Positions 41,946-50,901 of a DNA stretch of 64,000 nucleotides are shown here, one piece after another. The stretch lies in IMG/VR virus record IMGVR_UViG_3300017759_002599, positions 1 through 64,000 of that record; one strand, given 5' to 3'. The position numbers were made by a program, and so were the translations under genes. The number at the start of each line of letters is the position of its first letter. The first letter of the stretch is position 1. The stretch comes from a virus. A model generated the notes under the pieces. It had not been told where the DNA came from and made no database searches. It saw only the letters and a program-made list of their open reading frames with translations.

Positions 41946-42070
41946 GTACTACTCTTAATTATTATATAATTGTAGTACCTATGAATAAATGACTATTGTA
42001 TTGGTCAATTTAATGACTATACCTGTGAATAAAGTGAATAAAGCGGTAAAGTGACCATAGCGAAACGTTT
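41946..42070 (+). promoter_or_regulatory. Control element B: TATA-like core and repeats shared with element A
   Basis: GTACTAC-18 nt-GTAGTAC brackets TTATATAAT (41962-41970). Then TATGAATAAATGACTATTG, TTGGTCAA, TGACTATACCTGTGAATAAA and GTGAATAAAGCGG follow, all with close matches at 33653-33780. It lies in the 159-bp gap before the GTPase cluster and probably holds its promoter. Confidence 0.65.
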
Positions 42071-42104
42071 ATGTTGCCCATTAATTTGACCAACAGTGAG
42101 AACG

Positions 42105-42632
42105 ATGCAGGGCAGTACTGAAAATTCGGACGCTGAAATACGACTGATGGGACTTATTTTGTCGCAATCCGCACTGGTTGGATTAGCAATTGGTATCTTT
42201 GACAAGGACATTTGGCTTAACCACGACGACCCAATGGTAAACGGTTTTACCTACGCAATGGCTGCATTTTTTGTACAAGGTATTGCATATTATTTCTTCA
42301 AGATGTTCTTTGAACAGAACATGCAAGAGCGTGTACGTATACAACAATCCGAGCGACAACGCCAAACTCGATACCGTTCATTGCAAACCAACTTCGATAA
42401 CCGTCGTGCCGACATGGAGTTGCGTATGCAAGAAGCGCAACTTGAACGTGAACTGCGATGGATGGAAGAAAACCCCGGTAAGATGCCTCCATCATGGGGC
42501 GTACAAGGTGGCTCCCCTTCATTGGTAAGCCAGTACGATGAAAATCAACTCAATGTATATCCTCCAAAACACGAGGCTATTGTAGATAAACCAATTAACT
42601 TGGGTATCAAAGAGGAAGAAAAGAAAGAGTGA
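42105..42632 (+). CDS. Two-span membrane protein with coiled coil
   Basis: 175 residues. Hydrophobic stretches LMGLILSQSALVGLAIGIF and TYAMAAFFVQGIAYYFFKMF form two membrane spans. Then a long charged coiled coil (RVRIQQSERQRQTRYRSLQ onward) extends about 70 residues. First gene after control element B, with two more membrane-related genes and a GTPase downstream. Confidence 0.75.
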   Translation: MQGSTENSDAEIRLMGLILSQSALVGLAIGIFDKDIWLNHDDPMVNGFTYAMAAFFVQGIAYYFFKMFFEQNMQERVRIQQSERQRQTRYRSLQTNFDNRRADMELRMQEAQLERELRWMEENPGKMPPSWGVQGGSPSLVSQYDENQLNVYPPKHEAIVDKPINLGIKEEEKKE

Positions 42633-42643
42633 GGTGAACCCGC

Positions 42644-42898
42644 ATGGGTCGCATATTCAAAACGCCAAGTGATGACAGCACCGAAGCCACACTTCGTGCC
42701 ATGCATACGCAAAACACACTTGACAATTATTACGAAAAAGGTTGGGGATGGCTTCGTACCTTACTGTTTACTTTATTTGCTATTTTAGCAACAAGCCTGT
42801 GGGAAAAACAAACAGATGCATCGGTATGGGACAACACCGTAAACTGGTTTGTAGGTAAAGTTGAAGACTTTGGTAACTGGGTTTTGGGGCTGTTCTAA
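42644..42898 (+). CDS. Single-span membrane protein
   Basis: 84 residues. LRTLLFTLFAILATSLW is a membrane span; the C-terminus VWDNTVNWFVGKVEDFGNWV is amphipathic. GAGGTGAACCCGC precedes the ATG. Its stop overlaps the GTPase start (TAATGG), so the two are coupled. Confidence 0.72.
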   Translation: MGRIFKTPSDDSTEATLRAMHTQNTLDNYYEKGWGWLRTLLFTLFAILATSLWEKQTDASVWDNTVNWFVGKVEDFGNWVLGLF

Positions 42899-43614
42899 TG
42901 GTAGACCCCGCAGGTTCAGCATTGGTCGGTGTCATGGTATGGGGTCAAGCCCTATACAACTCATGGCGACCACGACGTGTTGGAATCTATGGTGCTGGTA
43001 TGGTTGGAAAGACAACGCTTGACCGTTTTATGACAACGCCCGGCGAAATGGAAGACATATCTGAAGAAGAACGAACTATGCATCGTAAAATGCTTGGTAA
43101 GTACAAAATGCCAAAACCAACACGTAAGCGTGTAAGTTGGAAAGGACACAAGCGGGTTGTGTACTCTTCCGATGTAGGTGGACAGGAGCGTTTTTGGAAT
43201 CTTTGGATTGATGATATGGTTAATCGACAAGTTGAAGCGGTAGTTTACATGTTTGATGACCGAGCATTCAAAGGTGGTAATGACGCATTGCAACAAATTG
43301 CAGGTTTCAAATTCCTTGTTGATGCCATTCTTAATCGACAATACCGTTATCGTAACTGGAAAGCCCGACGTAAAGGTAAGAAGTACATGCCTAAACTGAT
43401 TATGTTGGTTGCAAACAAGGCTGACCGCTTTTTCGATGACACTGCCGCAATGTTATGGCAACAAGACCGTATAGGTGAACACAAGATATTCGACCCATTT
43501 CGAGATGATTTAATACGACTGCAACGTGGAGGTATACCTACACGACGGTCGTTTATGGCTACAAGAATAGGGTGGAACGTTGAAAACACAATGGTCGATT
43601 TATTGACAGCATAG
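42898..43614 (+). CDS. Ras/Arf-like small GTPase
   Basis: 238 residues. G1 GAGMVGKT (32-39), G3 DVGGQE (92-97), G4 NKAD (173-176) and a G5-like MATRIGWNVEN (220-230) are in the order and spacing of small GTPases. DxGGQE is closest to Arf/SRbeta types. The N-terminus (GSALVGVMVWGQAL) is hydrophobic and may anchor it to the membrane. The insertion between G1 and G3 is long and basic. It lies between membrane-protein genes and an AbrB-like regulator, so a membrane-remodelling, assembly or positioning role is inferred. No such GTPase is part of the standard tailed-virus set known to me. Confidence 0.85.
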   Translation: MVDPAGSALVGVMVWGQALYNSWRPRRVGIYGAGMVGKTTLDRFMTTPGEMEDISEEERTMHRKMLGKYKMPKPTRKRVSWKGHKRVVYSSDVGGQERFWNLWIDDMVNRQVEAVVYMFDDRAFKGGNDALQQIAGFKFLVDAILNRQYRYRNWKARRKGKKYMPKLIMLVANKADRFFDDTAAMLWQQDRIGEHKIFDPFRDDLIRLQRGGIPTRRSFMATRIGWNVENTMVDLLTA

Positions 43615-43622
43615 GTGAGAGC

Positions 43623-43787
43623 ATGACAAAAACAAACATTACGTCTGTAGGAAACAAAACACAAAGTCTACGTACGGTTATTCCGTTGTGGATTGTAAAA
43701 GTCTTGAAACTGTCAAAGGGTGACAAGATTGAATGGGATGTTGATGTACACAACAGTACGATTGAAATTAAGAAGGTGAAAGAATGA
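43623..43787 (+). CDS. AbrB/SpoVT-like DNA-binding protein
   Basis: 54 residues. SLRTVIPLWIVKVLKLSKGD and then IEWDVDVHNSTIEIKKV match the swapped-hairpin AbrB fold (R-x-x-IPx-x-xx...L-x-xGD). Archaeal genomes use such proteins as regulators or antitoxins. No toxin gene is adjacent, so a viral transcription regulator, perhaps for elements A and B, is favoured. Overlaps the next start. Confidence 0.8.
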   Translation: MTKTNITSVGNKTQSLRTVIPLWIVKVLKLSKGDKIEWDVDVHNSTIEIKKVKE

Positions 43788-44725
43788 GAATGGTGTTCGA
43801 TAACAACACAGGAATGCAACGATTGGGTAGTTCAAATGAAGCACACTTGTATGCACTTAGCCAACAGGGTAATGAATCGTTGAATTATGCTACACTTATG
43901 GAGCAAGCCACTGCACAATCGGCTATGCAACAAATTGCATCGGAGCAAAACCTTGAAGTTCCAAAAGTCAATTTTTATCCATCACGTCATCCTGACCCAC
44001 ACAAAGCACGACGCAAAGATATTCGTCAAGCACGTAAGTTACTTTCACCAGCAAAACGTGCATGGTTCAATCCTATGCGATGGTTGTTTGGACAAAAGTA
44101 CCGATACGACCGTCAAGCCAGTATGTGTGTTGTTGATGGATGCGACTGTGCGAAACTGATTCAACACGACAATTTGTACGCAAAAATTACTGATGAAGAA
44201 ACAGGATATTCATTATGGCAATTGTATTGGCAAAATCCTGTTACAAAAGAAGCCGAAGCGTTTGTTGCAAAAGAAAAAGTCATGAATGGACGTAAAATGA
44301 AAGGTACATACTGTCCTGAACATTTGCATTTGTATCATCTTCTCAACAGATGGGAAGCCGAAGAAGACAAGTTACGTGAAGCAAATCCACGTCGTCTACG
44401 TGACCGTGTAAAGAAAGGCGTGTCGATGGTGACTGTACCTGTTGCTACCATTAAGAAAAAAGACCCAACGCCTGAATTTTTGCAAAAGTACGAAGAGTTT
44501 TTTGCTATGCTTGAAAAAGACAGCAAAAGCACAAAAGGTATTTCAATTCTTAATTATGAAAATCCCGTTACTGGAATGAATGATGTAACAATGATTGTGT
44601 TTGACTTGCGAATTTTTCAACAAGAGTTGGCTATGATGAACCAACCAACCCCTGCTTTTCAAACAATTCTGAATCAACAGGTGCAACAAAACACTCTTGA
44701 AGAAGTACAACTTGGGGGAGAGTGA
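43784..44725 (+). CDS. Late hypothetical protein with zinc-binding residues
   Basis: 313 residues. A Cys/His group (CVVDGCDC and, about 75 residues on, CPEHLHLYH) may bind zinc. N-terminal Gln/Ala-rich region, central basic segment (RRLRDRVKKG). It belongs to the GTPase cluster; possibly a structural or assembly protein. GAAGGTGAAAGA precedes the ATG. Confidence 0.65.
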   Translation: MRMVFDNNTGMQRLGSSNEAHLYALSQQGNESLNYATLMEQATAQSAMQQIASEQNLEVPKVNFYPSRHPDPHKARRKDIRQARKLLSPAKRAWFNPMRWLFGQKYRYDRQASMCVVDGCDCAKLIQHDNLYAKITDEETGYSLWQLYWQNPVTKEAEAFVAKEKVMNGRKMKGTYCPEHLHLYHLLNRWEAEEDKLREANPRRLRDRVKKGVSMVTVPVATIKKKDPTPEFLQKYEEFFAMLEKDSKSTKGISILNYENPVTGMNDVTMIVFDLRIFQQELAMMNQPTPAFQTILNQQVQQNTLEEVQLGGE

Positions 44726-44730
44726 GTCTG

Positions 44731-45348
44731 ATGTTAAATCTTAATCAAAACACCAATGCCAACGGTGCGCTTAATCTTGGTGTAAACAGTGCTCAACCCG
44801 CTATGCAGACACAAAATCCATTTCTAAATCAGCAAGCACAAATGGGAGCACAGGGTGCGTTTATGACAGGTATGTTAGGCGACAATGCACAATACATGAA
44901 TCAACCTGTTATGCCTCCATCGGAAATTGAAATTCAAATTATGTTGTTGCGTGGTATTGTACCTGTAGACCGATTTGTAGCAAGTGAATCTATGGCAACA
45001 ATGGTACAAATGTTCAACGACCTTATGACGTTTAGTGTGCTTGAAGTATTCAAAAATGCAACCTTTATTCCTGATGATGATGGTAATCTCAAAATGGACA
45101 TTACATCATTGCCTTCTCATTTGCAAACTATGAGTTCAGATAACATTGCATCCAAGTTTACGGCTCTCCAAAGTACGGCCAATCAAAACATACAGACTGC
45201 TGAACAACAGCAAATGCAGTTGAATCAAATGGCACAACAATCTATGATGGGTGGAGCATTAAATGCGGCATTGCAAAATGAAGGCATGATGCAAAAAGTA
45301 GGTGGCGGTGTAGGTACATTCGCTCGTACACTCTTTACAGGACGATGA
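44731..45348 (+). CDS. Late Gln/Met-rich hypothetical protein
   Basis: 205 residues, start ATG 44731 or an overlapping GTG at 44722. An Asn/Gln-rich N-terminus, a helical middle (RFVASESMATMVQMFNDL) and a Gln/Met-rich tail. Composition is like phage assembly or scaffold proteins. No family. Confidence 0.62.
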   Translation: MLNLNQNTNANGALNLGVNSAQPAMQTQNPFLNQQAQMGAQGAFMTGMLGDNAQYMNQPVMPPSEIEIQIMLLRGIVPVDRFVASESMATMVQMFNDLMTFSVLEVFKNATFIPDDDGNLKMDITSLPSHLQTMSSDNIASKFTALQSTANQNIQTAEQQQMQLNQMAQQSMMGGALNAALQNEGMMQKVGGGVGTFARTLFTGR

Positions 45349-45352
45349 TACT

Positions 45353-45595
45353 ATGCAAGATAAGAATTACTTACCATACGGATTTTCAACCTCTTCGCTT
45401 AATGTCATGAACCCACCACGCAGTGTTATTATTGACATGATTATGGTGCAGTTCATTTCAATCATTTTAACAATGATTGCTATTATGCTGTTTAAGGGTA
45501 ATGAGTTGTCATCTACAACGTTGTCATACTTCCTTGTTGCTCTTTTCGGTAGTGTCTTGATGGTCACTGGAATCTATTCGAGAATCACTCGATAG
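45353..45595 (+). CDS. Two-span membrane protein
   Basis: 80 residues. VQFISIILTMIAIMLF and LSYFLVALFGSVLMVTGIY are two spans with a short loop. The C-terminal coding end overlaps a minus-strand gene by 72 nt. The last membrane protein of the cluster; holin-like architecture is possible but unproven. Confidence 0.68.
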   Translation: MQDKNYLPYGFSTSSLNVMNPPRSVIIDMIMVQFISIILTMIAIMLFKGNELSSTTLSYFLVALFGSVLMVTGIYSRITR

Positions 45596-45832
45596 TGTCC
45601 ACTTACGCAAAGGGCATGTAGAATTTTTCAATTTTAATTTTGTCTTAAGATAGCAACCACAGGCTGTGCATCGAGTACCAAAGTGTGGGCAAGGGCGACA
45701 TATGCGAAGTCGATGCAGTATTGTATCATCATCAGCGTAGTCTTTTCTTGATATGTCCTTCATGGCTTGCTTGATGCTTCTAAACGAATCGGTTGAGATT
45801 GGAACTCCAGCGATTCGTTTGTTCTTCCACAT
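45524..45832 (-). CDS. Minus-strand zinc-ribbon protein
   Basis: 102 residues starting MWKNKRIAGVPISTDSF behind GGAGAGGACT. CRPCPHFGTRCTACGCYLKT, then CPLRKW, matches a widespread phage ribbon family (C-x2-C...C-x2-C-G-C...CPxxKW). It converges on and overlaps the preceding plus-strand gene. Expression from the minus strand inside the late arm is unusual. Confidence 0.62.
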   Translation of the reverse strand: MWKNKRIAGVPISTDSFRSIKQAMKDISRKDYADDDTILHRLRICRPCPHFGTRCTACGCYLKTKLKLKNSTCPLRKWTLSSDSRIDSSDHQDTTEKSNKEV

Positions 45833-45892
45833 AGTCCTCTCCAAAGATACAATCACCATAATTGTTTTCAAAGGGTATGCCTTAAGACAGTC

Positions 45893-46573
45893 ATGGCGGA
45901 TGAGCGTGTTGTTAAACGTTCATGCGCTTTTTGCATGGATGAAGACCGTGAAGAGTTGGAAGAACAACTGCTTCAAGGCTACATTTCACCGAAGCAATTG
46001 GATAAGGATAAAGGGTGGAGGTCGAACACATCCGACCGTCATTATCGCAACCACATGGGTGAATATCACATAGCCGCAAATGCATCTTGTGCTGTATGTA
46101 CATCACCCCATCGAGCCGACTACGAAAGTATTTATTTTGCTGACGGCTCACAAAGTGAAGTTATTGCACAAGAATTGGGAATCAGTGAGAACTTAGTTTA
46201 CCAACACATGAAACATCATTTCCAACCACTGGTGCAAAAAACTGCGGCTCTTGAAATAGCGTCGTTTGCTGTCGGTAATGAATTGAACCTACTACGTAGC
46301 AATGCTGAACATTTGAATTTAAAACTAACAGAACTGTTGAACGAAGGCACTGTTCACGAAGATGGATTTGTTCGTGATGCGGTTTCTTTGCATAAGGAAG
46401 TAAGAGAAACTGTCAAAGACTTGATGCGTTTCCAAGACCAATGGGGTCCACAAGGTGAAACACAGCAAGTCAATCAAACATTCAATATTTTGCAGGTTGA
46501 ATTAAACAAGGAAAGTCCTGAAACGTGGGCAAGAATCAAAGCACAATTGCAAGAAAACATGGGGGTTGAATAA
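45893..46573 (+). CDS. HTH/zinc protein, candidate small terminase subunit
   Basis: 226 residues. Two short zinc knuckles (CAFCMDEDREELE and CAVCTSPHRADYE), then a helix-turn-helix SEVIAQELGISENLVYQHM, then a long helix with LHKEVRETVKDLM. The HTH plus oligomerising coiled coil resembles small terminase subunits, but the large subunit lies 5.3 kb away. A late transcription regulator is the alternative. Confidence 0.55.
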   Translation: MADERVVKRSCAFCMDEDREELEEQLLQGYISPKQLDKDKGWRSNTSDRHYRNHMGEYHIAANASCAVCTSPHRADYESIYFADGSQSEVIAQELGISENLVYQHMKHHFQPLVQKTAALEIASFAVGNELNLLRSNAEHLNLKLTELLNEGTVHEDGFVRDAVSLHKEVRETVKDLMRFQDQWGPQGETQQVNQTFNILQVELNKESPETWARIKAQLQENMGVE

Positions 46574-48732
46574 TGCCAATGATGGGAAGAGGTTCTGATA
46601 CCCGAATGTATGCACCACGTAGTGAATCGGAAACGATGTATTCTTCGGCCAATGAAGACGGTGGAAAATACAGTGGTAACACCGCCGAAGAAAAAGAAAA
46701 GAAAGAAGAAAACCGCAAGTTGCGAGCCGAAGAACGCAAGCAACGACGTGATAAAATAAAACACATTAAGATTCGTTCAACTCAAGGATTGAAGGGTGAA
46801 GAGTCACCTGTTCCTGAAGATGATAGCAACAAGCAAGATGACGAGCGTGAGATTAGCCTACAAGGTGGTCCTGCTGGAAGTCGTGGTAATCTTCTCGACC
46901 TTGCAACAGGTGCAAAGTCTGGTACAGGTTCAGCAATGACTGGACCGTTGCCAATTGCAATGAGTGAGCCAATGGATGGTGCTTGGAGTAGTTTGTTGAA
47001 ATATAATGAGAAATATAATGATGACCCTTCTTTACCTCATAATCAACCACCATATCCTGTTTCAATGAACACAGTCAAAAGACCTTGCGACAAATGTGGT
47101 AATTTAGCAAATATCACTTATTATGGGAATAATCCTGATTACTTTGAATCTTACTGTCATTTTTGCAGAACGGGAAAAACGCCTCCAACACAAGAAGATT
47201 TTGACAGATTAAAAGAAAATATACAGGCAAGTGAGCCGATGAAGGGTGCTTGGAGTTCGCTACTCAAGGCTGTGCTTGGTGACCAAAGAGGCGCTGTGTT
47301 TAACCCTCGATTTAGAACAAGTGAATCACCAAGTCAAAAAAACATAGCGGAAGGTCAAGCACATGGAATGGTTGGCACACGACGTGCGGCTGGAGAACCA
47401 GCAGAACGTCGTAGAAAACAATTAGCAATGGGTCAAAAAAGATTGGACGCAGGTATTGATAAAAGATTGATGTACAGTAACCCTGACTATTACGACTACT
47501 TAGTGGCTCGTACTCAACTCCCTCCTTCACAACAGCAAGAATTACCTTACCCTGCTGTGGAAAGAAGAAATATTGAACGATTAGGAGGAGGAAATTTCGG
47601 TGGTGGGCGACGTAATTCAATTGCACAACGTGCAGGGTTTGATACAAGTCCCGCACAACTGCATAATTTGCAACGTCTTTCTACAACAATGATACCTCAA
47701 AAGTTTATGATGCGAGATGACGCAGTTGATTATTCAGGTTTAACCCCATCACCAATTCCAAACATGGTTTATGATTCAAATATGAACCTTATTCCTGACC
47801 CTCGTCTTGAACAAAAATCCAGTGACTTTGTATTGGTGTCTGATATTCTTAAGCGTGATACACCGAATAAAATTCAATCACGTCGTCGCCGTGAAAAGCG
47901 ACAACAGTTCCGTCCATCTACAGGTCAATTCAAGCGACCACCCGGTGGTATGAACCCTGTCGGTGCAACCATGCGTCGATTCCGAGCACGTATGCGTGGT
48001 ATCAAGGGGGGTAAGAAAACAGGATTGATGAAGCCACACTTGTCTGTTGAGATGAGCCACCGTGGTATCGCTACTAAGCAACCCATGTCAAAAGACCCAC
48101 AGAAGTATCGACAATACATGGGTCAATCCGAGGCTCGTAAAATACTTGGTAATGTACGTTCAACATTTTCACCGCACGCTCGATACGGTGAACGTTCCGT
48201 TACAGCAGGTCCAACAGGTGCAGGTCGTCTTGGTGGATTGATGCCCGGACAATCAGGACAAATGCGACGACCTTCGCTCAAACAAATCGGAGTGCGTCGT
48301 CCACGACTACGACGACCCCGTAATCCTGTCATGGCTCCCGCACCACCAATGGGTGTACCAAGTCCACCTATGCAAGCACCATCAAGTATCTCATCGCTAC
48401 CCCAAGCATCGACTCCAATGATGATGAGTGAGGAGCGTGCAGAAAGTGATTTACTTAAAGGGCGTAATAAAAATCTTCGTTATCACAAAATCAACCTTCT
48501 TCGTCGTTTGATAGCAGCACAAGAACGTGCTGGAAAACTCGGTAAGTCAATGCAAGGCACACGTTCAGCAATGGAAAATGGACACGTACCAAGTCACCCT
48601 GCGGGTGTACACCAGCATGAAGATGAAGATGAGAAAAATGATGGACCTACGCAGAATCTTGAAACAAATTCAAGTCGTTTAGGTCTTGACCCTGCTGGAT
48701 ATTTGACTTCAAAGCGGGGGCATATGGGATGA
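46573..48732 (+). CDS. Modular basic late protein with two SEPM-AWSSLLK motifs
   Basis: 719 residues. SEPMDGAWSSLLK (46963) and SEPMKGAWSSLLK (47230) bracket a small module with a zinc ribbon (CDKCGN, CHFC). The last third is very basic (RRRREKRQQFRPSTG, RMRGIKGGKKTG, RRPRLRRPR) and could bind DNA. Ends overlapping the next ATG. A packaged or core-associated protein is a reasonable inference. Confidence 0.65.
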   Translation: MPMMGRGSDTRMYAPRSESETMYSSANEDGGKYSGNTAEEKEKKEENRKLRAEERKQRRDKIKHIKIRSTQGLKGEESPVPEDDSNKQDDEREISLQGGPAGSRGNLLDLATGAKSGTGSAMTGPLPIAMSEPMDGAWSSLLKYNEKYNDDPSLPHNQPPYPVSMNTVKRPCDKCGNLANITYYGNNPDYFESYCHFCRTGKTPPTQEDFDRLKENIQASEPMKGAWSSLLKAVLGDQRGAVFNPRFRTSESPSQKNIAEGQAHGMVGTRRAAGEPAERRRKQLAMGQKRLDAGIDKRLMYSNPDYYDYLVARTQLPPSQQQELPYPAVERRNIERLGGGNFGGGRRNSIAQRAGFDTSPAQLHNLQRLSTTMIPQKFMMRDDAVDYSGLTPSPIPNMVYDSNMNLIPDPRLEQKSSDFVLVSDILKRDTPNKIQSRRRREKRQQFRPSTGQFKRPPGGMNPVGATMRRFRARMRGIKGGKKTGLMKPHLSVEMSHRGIATKQPMSKDPQKYRQYMGQSEARKILGNVRSTFSPHARYGERSVTAGPTGAGRLGGLMPGQSGQMRRPSLKQIGVRRPRLRRPRNPVMAPAPPMGVPSPPMQAPSSISSLPQASTPMMMSEERAESDLLKGRNKNLRYHKINLLRRLIAAQERAGKLGKSMQGTRSAMENGHVPSHPAGVHQHEDEDEKNDGPTQNLETNSSRLGLDPAGYLTSKRGHMG

Positions 48733-50897
48733 TTCGTATTCAGCCTCCACGTTTGCTCAAAGCATGGAGTATGATGCTTCACCCACCCGAAGGACCAGTC
48801 AATGTTCGCAATCCACCTGCCCCAACATTTCGTCCACCGCATGAGCCTGATATTCCCGCTTTTGCACACAACGGTCGTGGAGATGTTATTGAAGGTGAGT
48901 TTGATTCAAGTTCAGGCCCGTTAGCGTATAAAACACAACACGGTAATTTTTATCATGGAATTGACGCTTTAGCAATGCAACTCGCTGATTTTTTGAATAA
49001 GACAGGTAAAGGTGACATAGACCCTATTGCGGTGATTAACAAGGCTATTGATAATTTTAATCGCTCTCACACACATGGACATCACCATGAATTACCACCG
49101 TTTGACAACTTAGCATGGCGAAAGATACGAGCAAATCAACTACCTGCTGGTACAACATCAAAAGACGAGGAAGGAAAAGAAATTACTGACCGTCAAAGTC
49201 GTACACACAACAATACGCTGATTACAACACTTACCAACAAAAATCCAGACCAAACACCACATGGTCGATTTATTGAATCGTATTACATTCCATTTCATCA
49301 AAATCTATTTCATTTACTACAGGACATGGGTTATGAAGACCGTCAAATCAAAGGTTCTCTCAAATCAGGTGTAACCTATCCTTATGTTTATGCAAGACAT
49401 ACTGCACCGCAGGGTTGGGCGTATTCAAGCAAAGGAGAGCACCCTGATACGTACACCAGTGAAATGATGGCAAATGCCCCTGAAGGGTATTTTCCTGAAC
49501 AGCAAAGTGTACACACATGGGAAACAGTGCATCACTTACCTGACATTTTCTTTTATCCATCAAAAAAGAATGAACATAAAGATATTATGAGTGGGGGTGA
49601 AGCACCGACAAAACTTGTATCGGCGGCTCACGCTATGATTGACCAAGCATTAGAGCAGGGTGGTATCGAGTCCATTCCTGATGTACCAGTTACACTCAAC
49701 ACAGGTACACTTGGCTCTCCAAACATGATTCAACGAGGACTCCGTGAAATTCTTGGTAACAACGACCTCAAAGAAGCACTTGTCAAAGACATGGCACATG
49801 TACCTGCTATGATGTATTTGTTTGGACGCAGTTTTCAAGGTAGTTTCAAAAAATTGTATAACTACATGATGGAAAAATATGGTGCGCCCGAAGACGTACT
49901 TTCAGCCGAAGAACATGGCAAGTACTTCAGGGCAGGGGAAAAGGGCGGTCAAGGTTTGCACAAAAATGCAAAACGTGTCATGTCGGTTGCACGTTCTTCG
50001 GGTCAAGGAGAAAATGAAAATCGTAGTAAGTTTGGTGAACATCAAATTACATCCGATGAAATTGAAGTTATGGGGCTACCGTACAGCGAACAGCGACTTG
50101 GACAAGTAGACCGATTCCGTAATGTTATCGAAGCATTAGCCAACCACCAAGCCGAATCACGAGGCCACACTGTGCAAATGGGTATCGGTGAAATTCCAAC
50201 AGACCCAATGCGAATGCAAAACATACACGGTTATCCTATTCGTGACCCTGAAACTGGTGAGTTTCCTGCACCGATATTGGATGAACACATGGAAGCGTAT
50301 TTTCACACTATTGATGATTTTGCGCCAAACAAAGAAGGAATGTCCCAGCCGGAAGGTGTACCTCCCGTTGAACAGGCAAGAACACCTCCGCCTGTTCCAA
50401 CACCACAGCAAATTCGTCCTGATGTTCAACCGGCTGGGACACCTACTCCTGAATTTCAGCAATTACGACCCGGTATTGCTGACTTCACACCAGCGCAATT
50501 CCGTGAAATGTTGCAAATAGCAGGGGCGACCCGACCGCAACCAATTAGCGATGCTCCTTTGACCGAATTAGAGGCAAGGTCACAGCAAGCCTTATCAGAC
50601 CCACGCCAACGTCTGCTAACTGATTATATGAAGGCCGAAGACATGCACCTTCCACTTATGGATAGACTCATGAAGGCTCTTGAACGAATGCAATACAAAG
50701 AAGCAAGCCTTGATGGTGACGTTTCTACACACATTACCCCCTCACTACAATCACCTGTAAATCTTGCAAAATACACAGGATTGACCAGTAGTGAAGTTAC
50801 GGCCATACAACACACAATGGGCGACTGGCATAACATTGCAAAGTCATACAATGTCAAGCCTCAAGTTGTAAAAATCATAAAGATGAATTTAAGGTGA
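48729..50897 (+). CDS. Large late protein with AW motif start and HTH-like end
   Basis: 722 residues. N-terminus RLLKAWSMMLHPPEGP is a variant of the late motif. A His-rich segment (THGHHHELPPFD) is near residue 115. A Pro-rich linker lies near 550-590. The last about 35 residues (LTSSEVTAIQHTMGDW, IAKSYNVKPQVVKI) read as a helix-turn-helix. The body is unrecognised. The stretch GPVNVR recurs in the next gene. Confidence 0.62.
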   Translation: MIRIQPPRLLKAWSMMLHPPEGPVNVRNPPAPTFRPPHEPDIPAFAHNGRGDVIEGEFDSSSGPLAYKTQHGNFYHGIDALAMQLADFLNKTGKGDIDPIAVINKAIDNFNRSHTHGHHHELPPFDNLAWRKIRANQLPAGTTSKDEEGKEITDRQSRTHNNTLITTLTNKNPDQTPHGRFIESYYIPFHQNLFHLLQDMGYEDRQIKGSLKSGVTYPYVYARHTAPQGWAYSSKGEHPDTYTSEMMANAPEGYFPEQQSVHTWETVHHLPDIFFYPSKKNEHKDIMSGGEAPTKLVSAAHAMIDQALEQGGIESIPDVPVTLNTGTLGSPNMIQRGLREILGNNDLKEALVKDMAHVPAMMYLFGRSFQGSFKKLYNYMMEKYGAPEDVLSAEEHGKYFRAGEKGGQGLHKNAKRVMSVARSSGQGENENRSKFGEHQITSDEIEVMGLPYSEQRLGQVDRFRNVIEALANHQAESRGHTVQMGIGEIPTDPMRMQNIHGYPIRDPETGEFPAPILDEHMEAYFHTIDDFAPNKEGMSQPEGVPPVEQARTPPPVPTPQQIRPDVQPAGTPTPEFQQLRPGIADFTPAQFREMLQIAGATRPQPISDAPLTELEARSQQALSDPRQRLLTDYMKAEDMHLPLMDRLMKALERMQYKEASLDGDVSTHITPSLQSPVNLAKYTGLTSSEVTAIQHTMGDWHNIAKSYNVKPQVVKIIKMNLR

Positions 50898-50901
50898 AAG
50901 T

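Noticed and set aside
43623-43787. AbrB-like protein as the antitoxin of a toxin-antitoxin pair
   Set aside because: Neither neighbour resembles a small toxin nuclease; upstream is the GTPase, downstream a 313-residue late protein.
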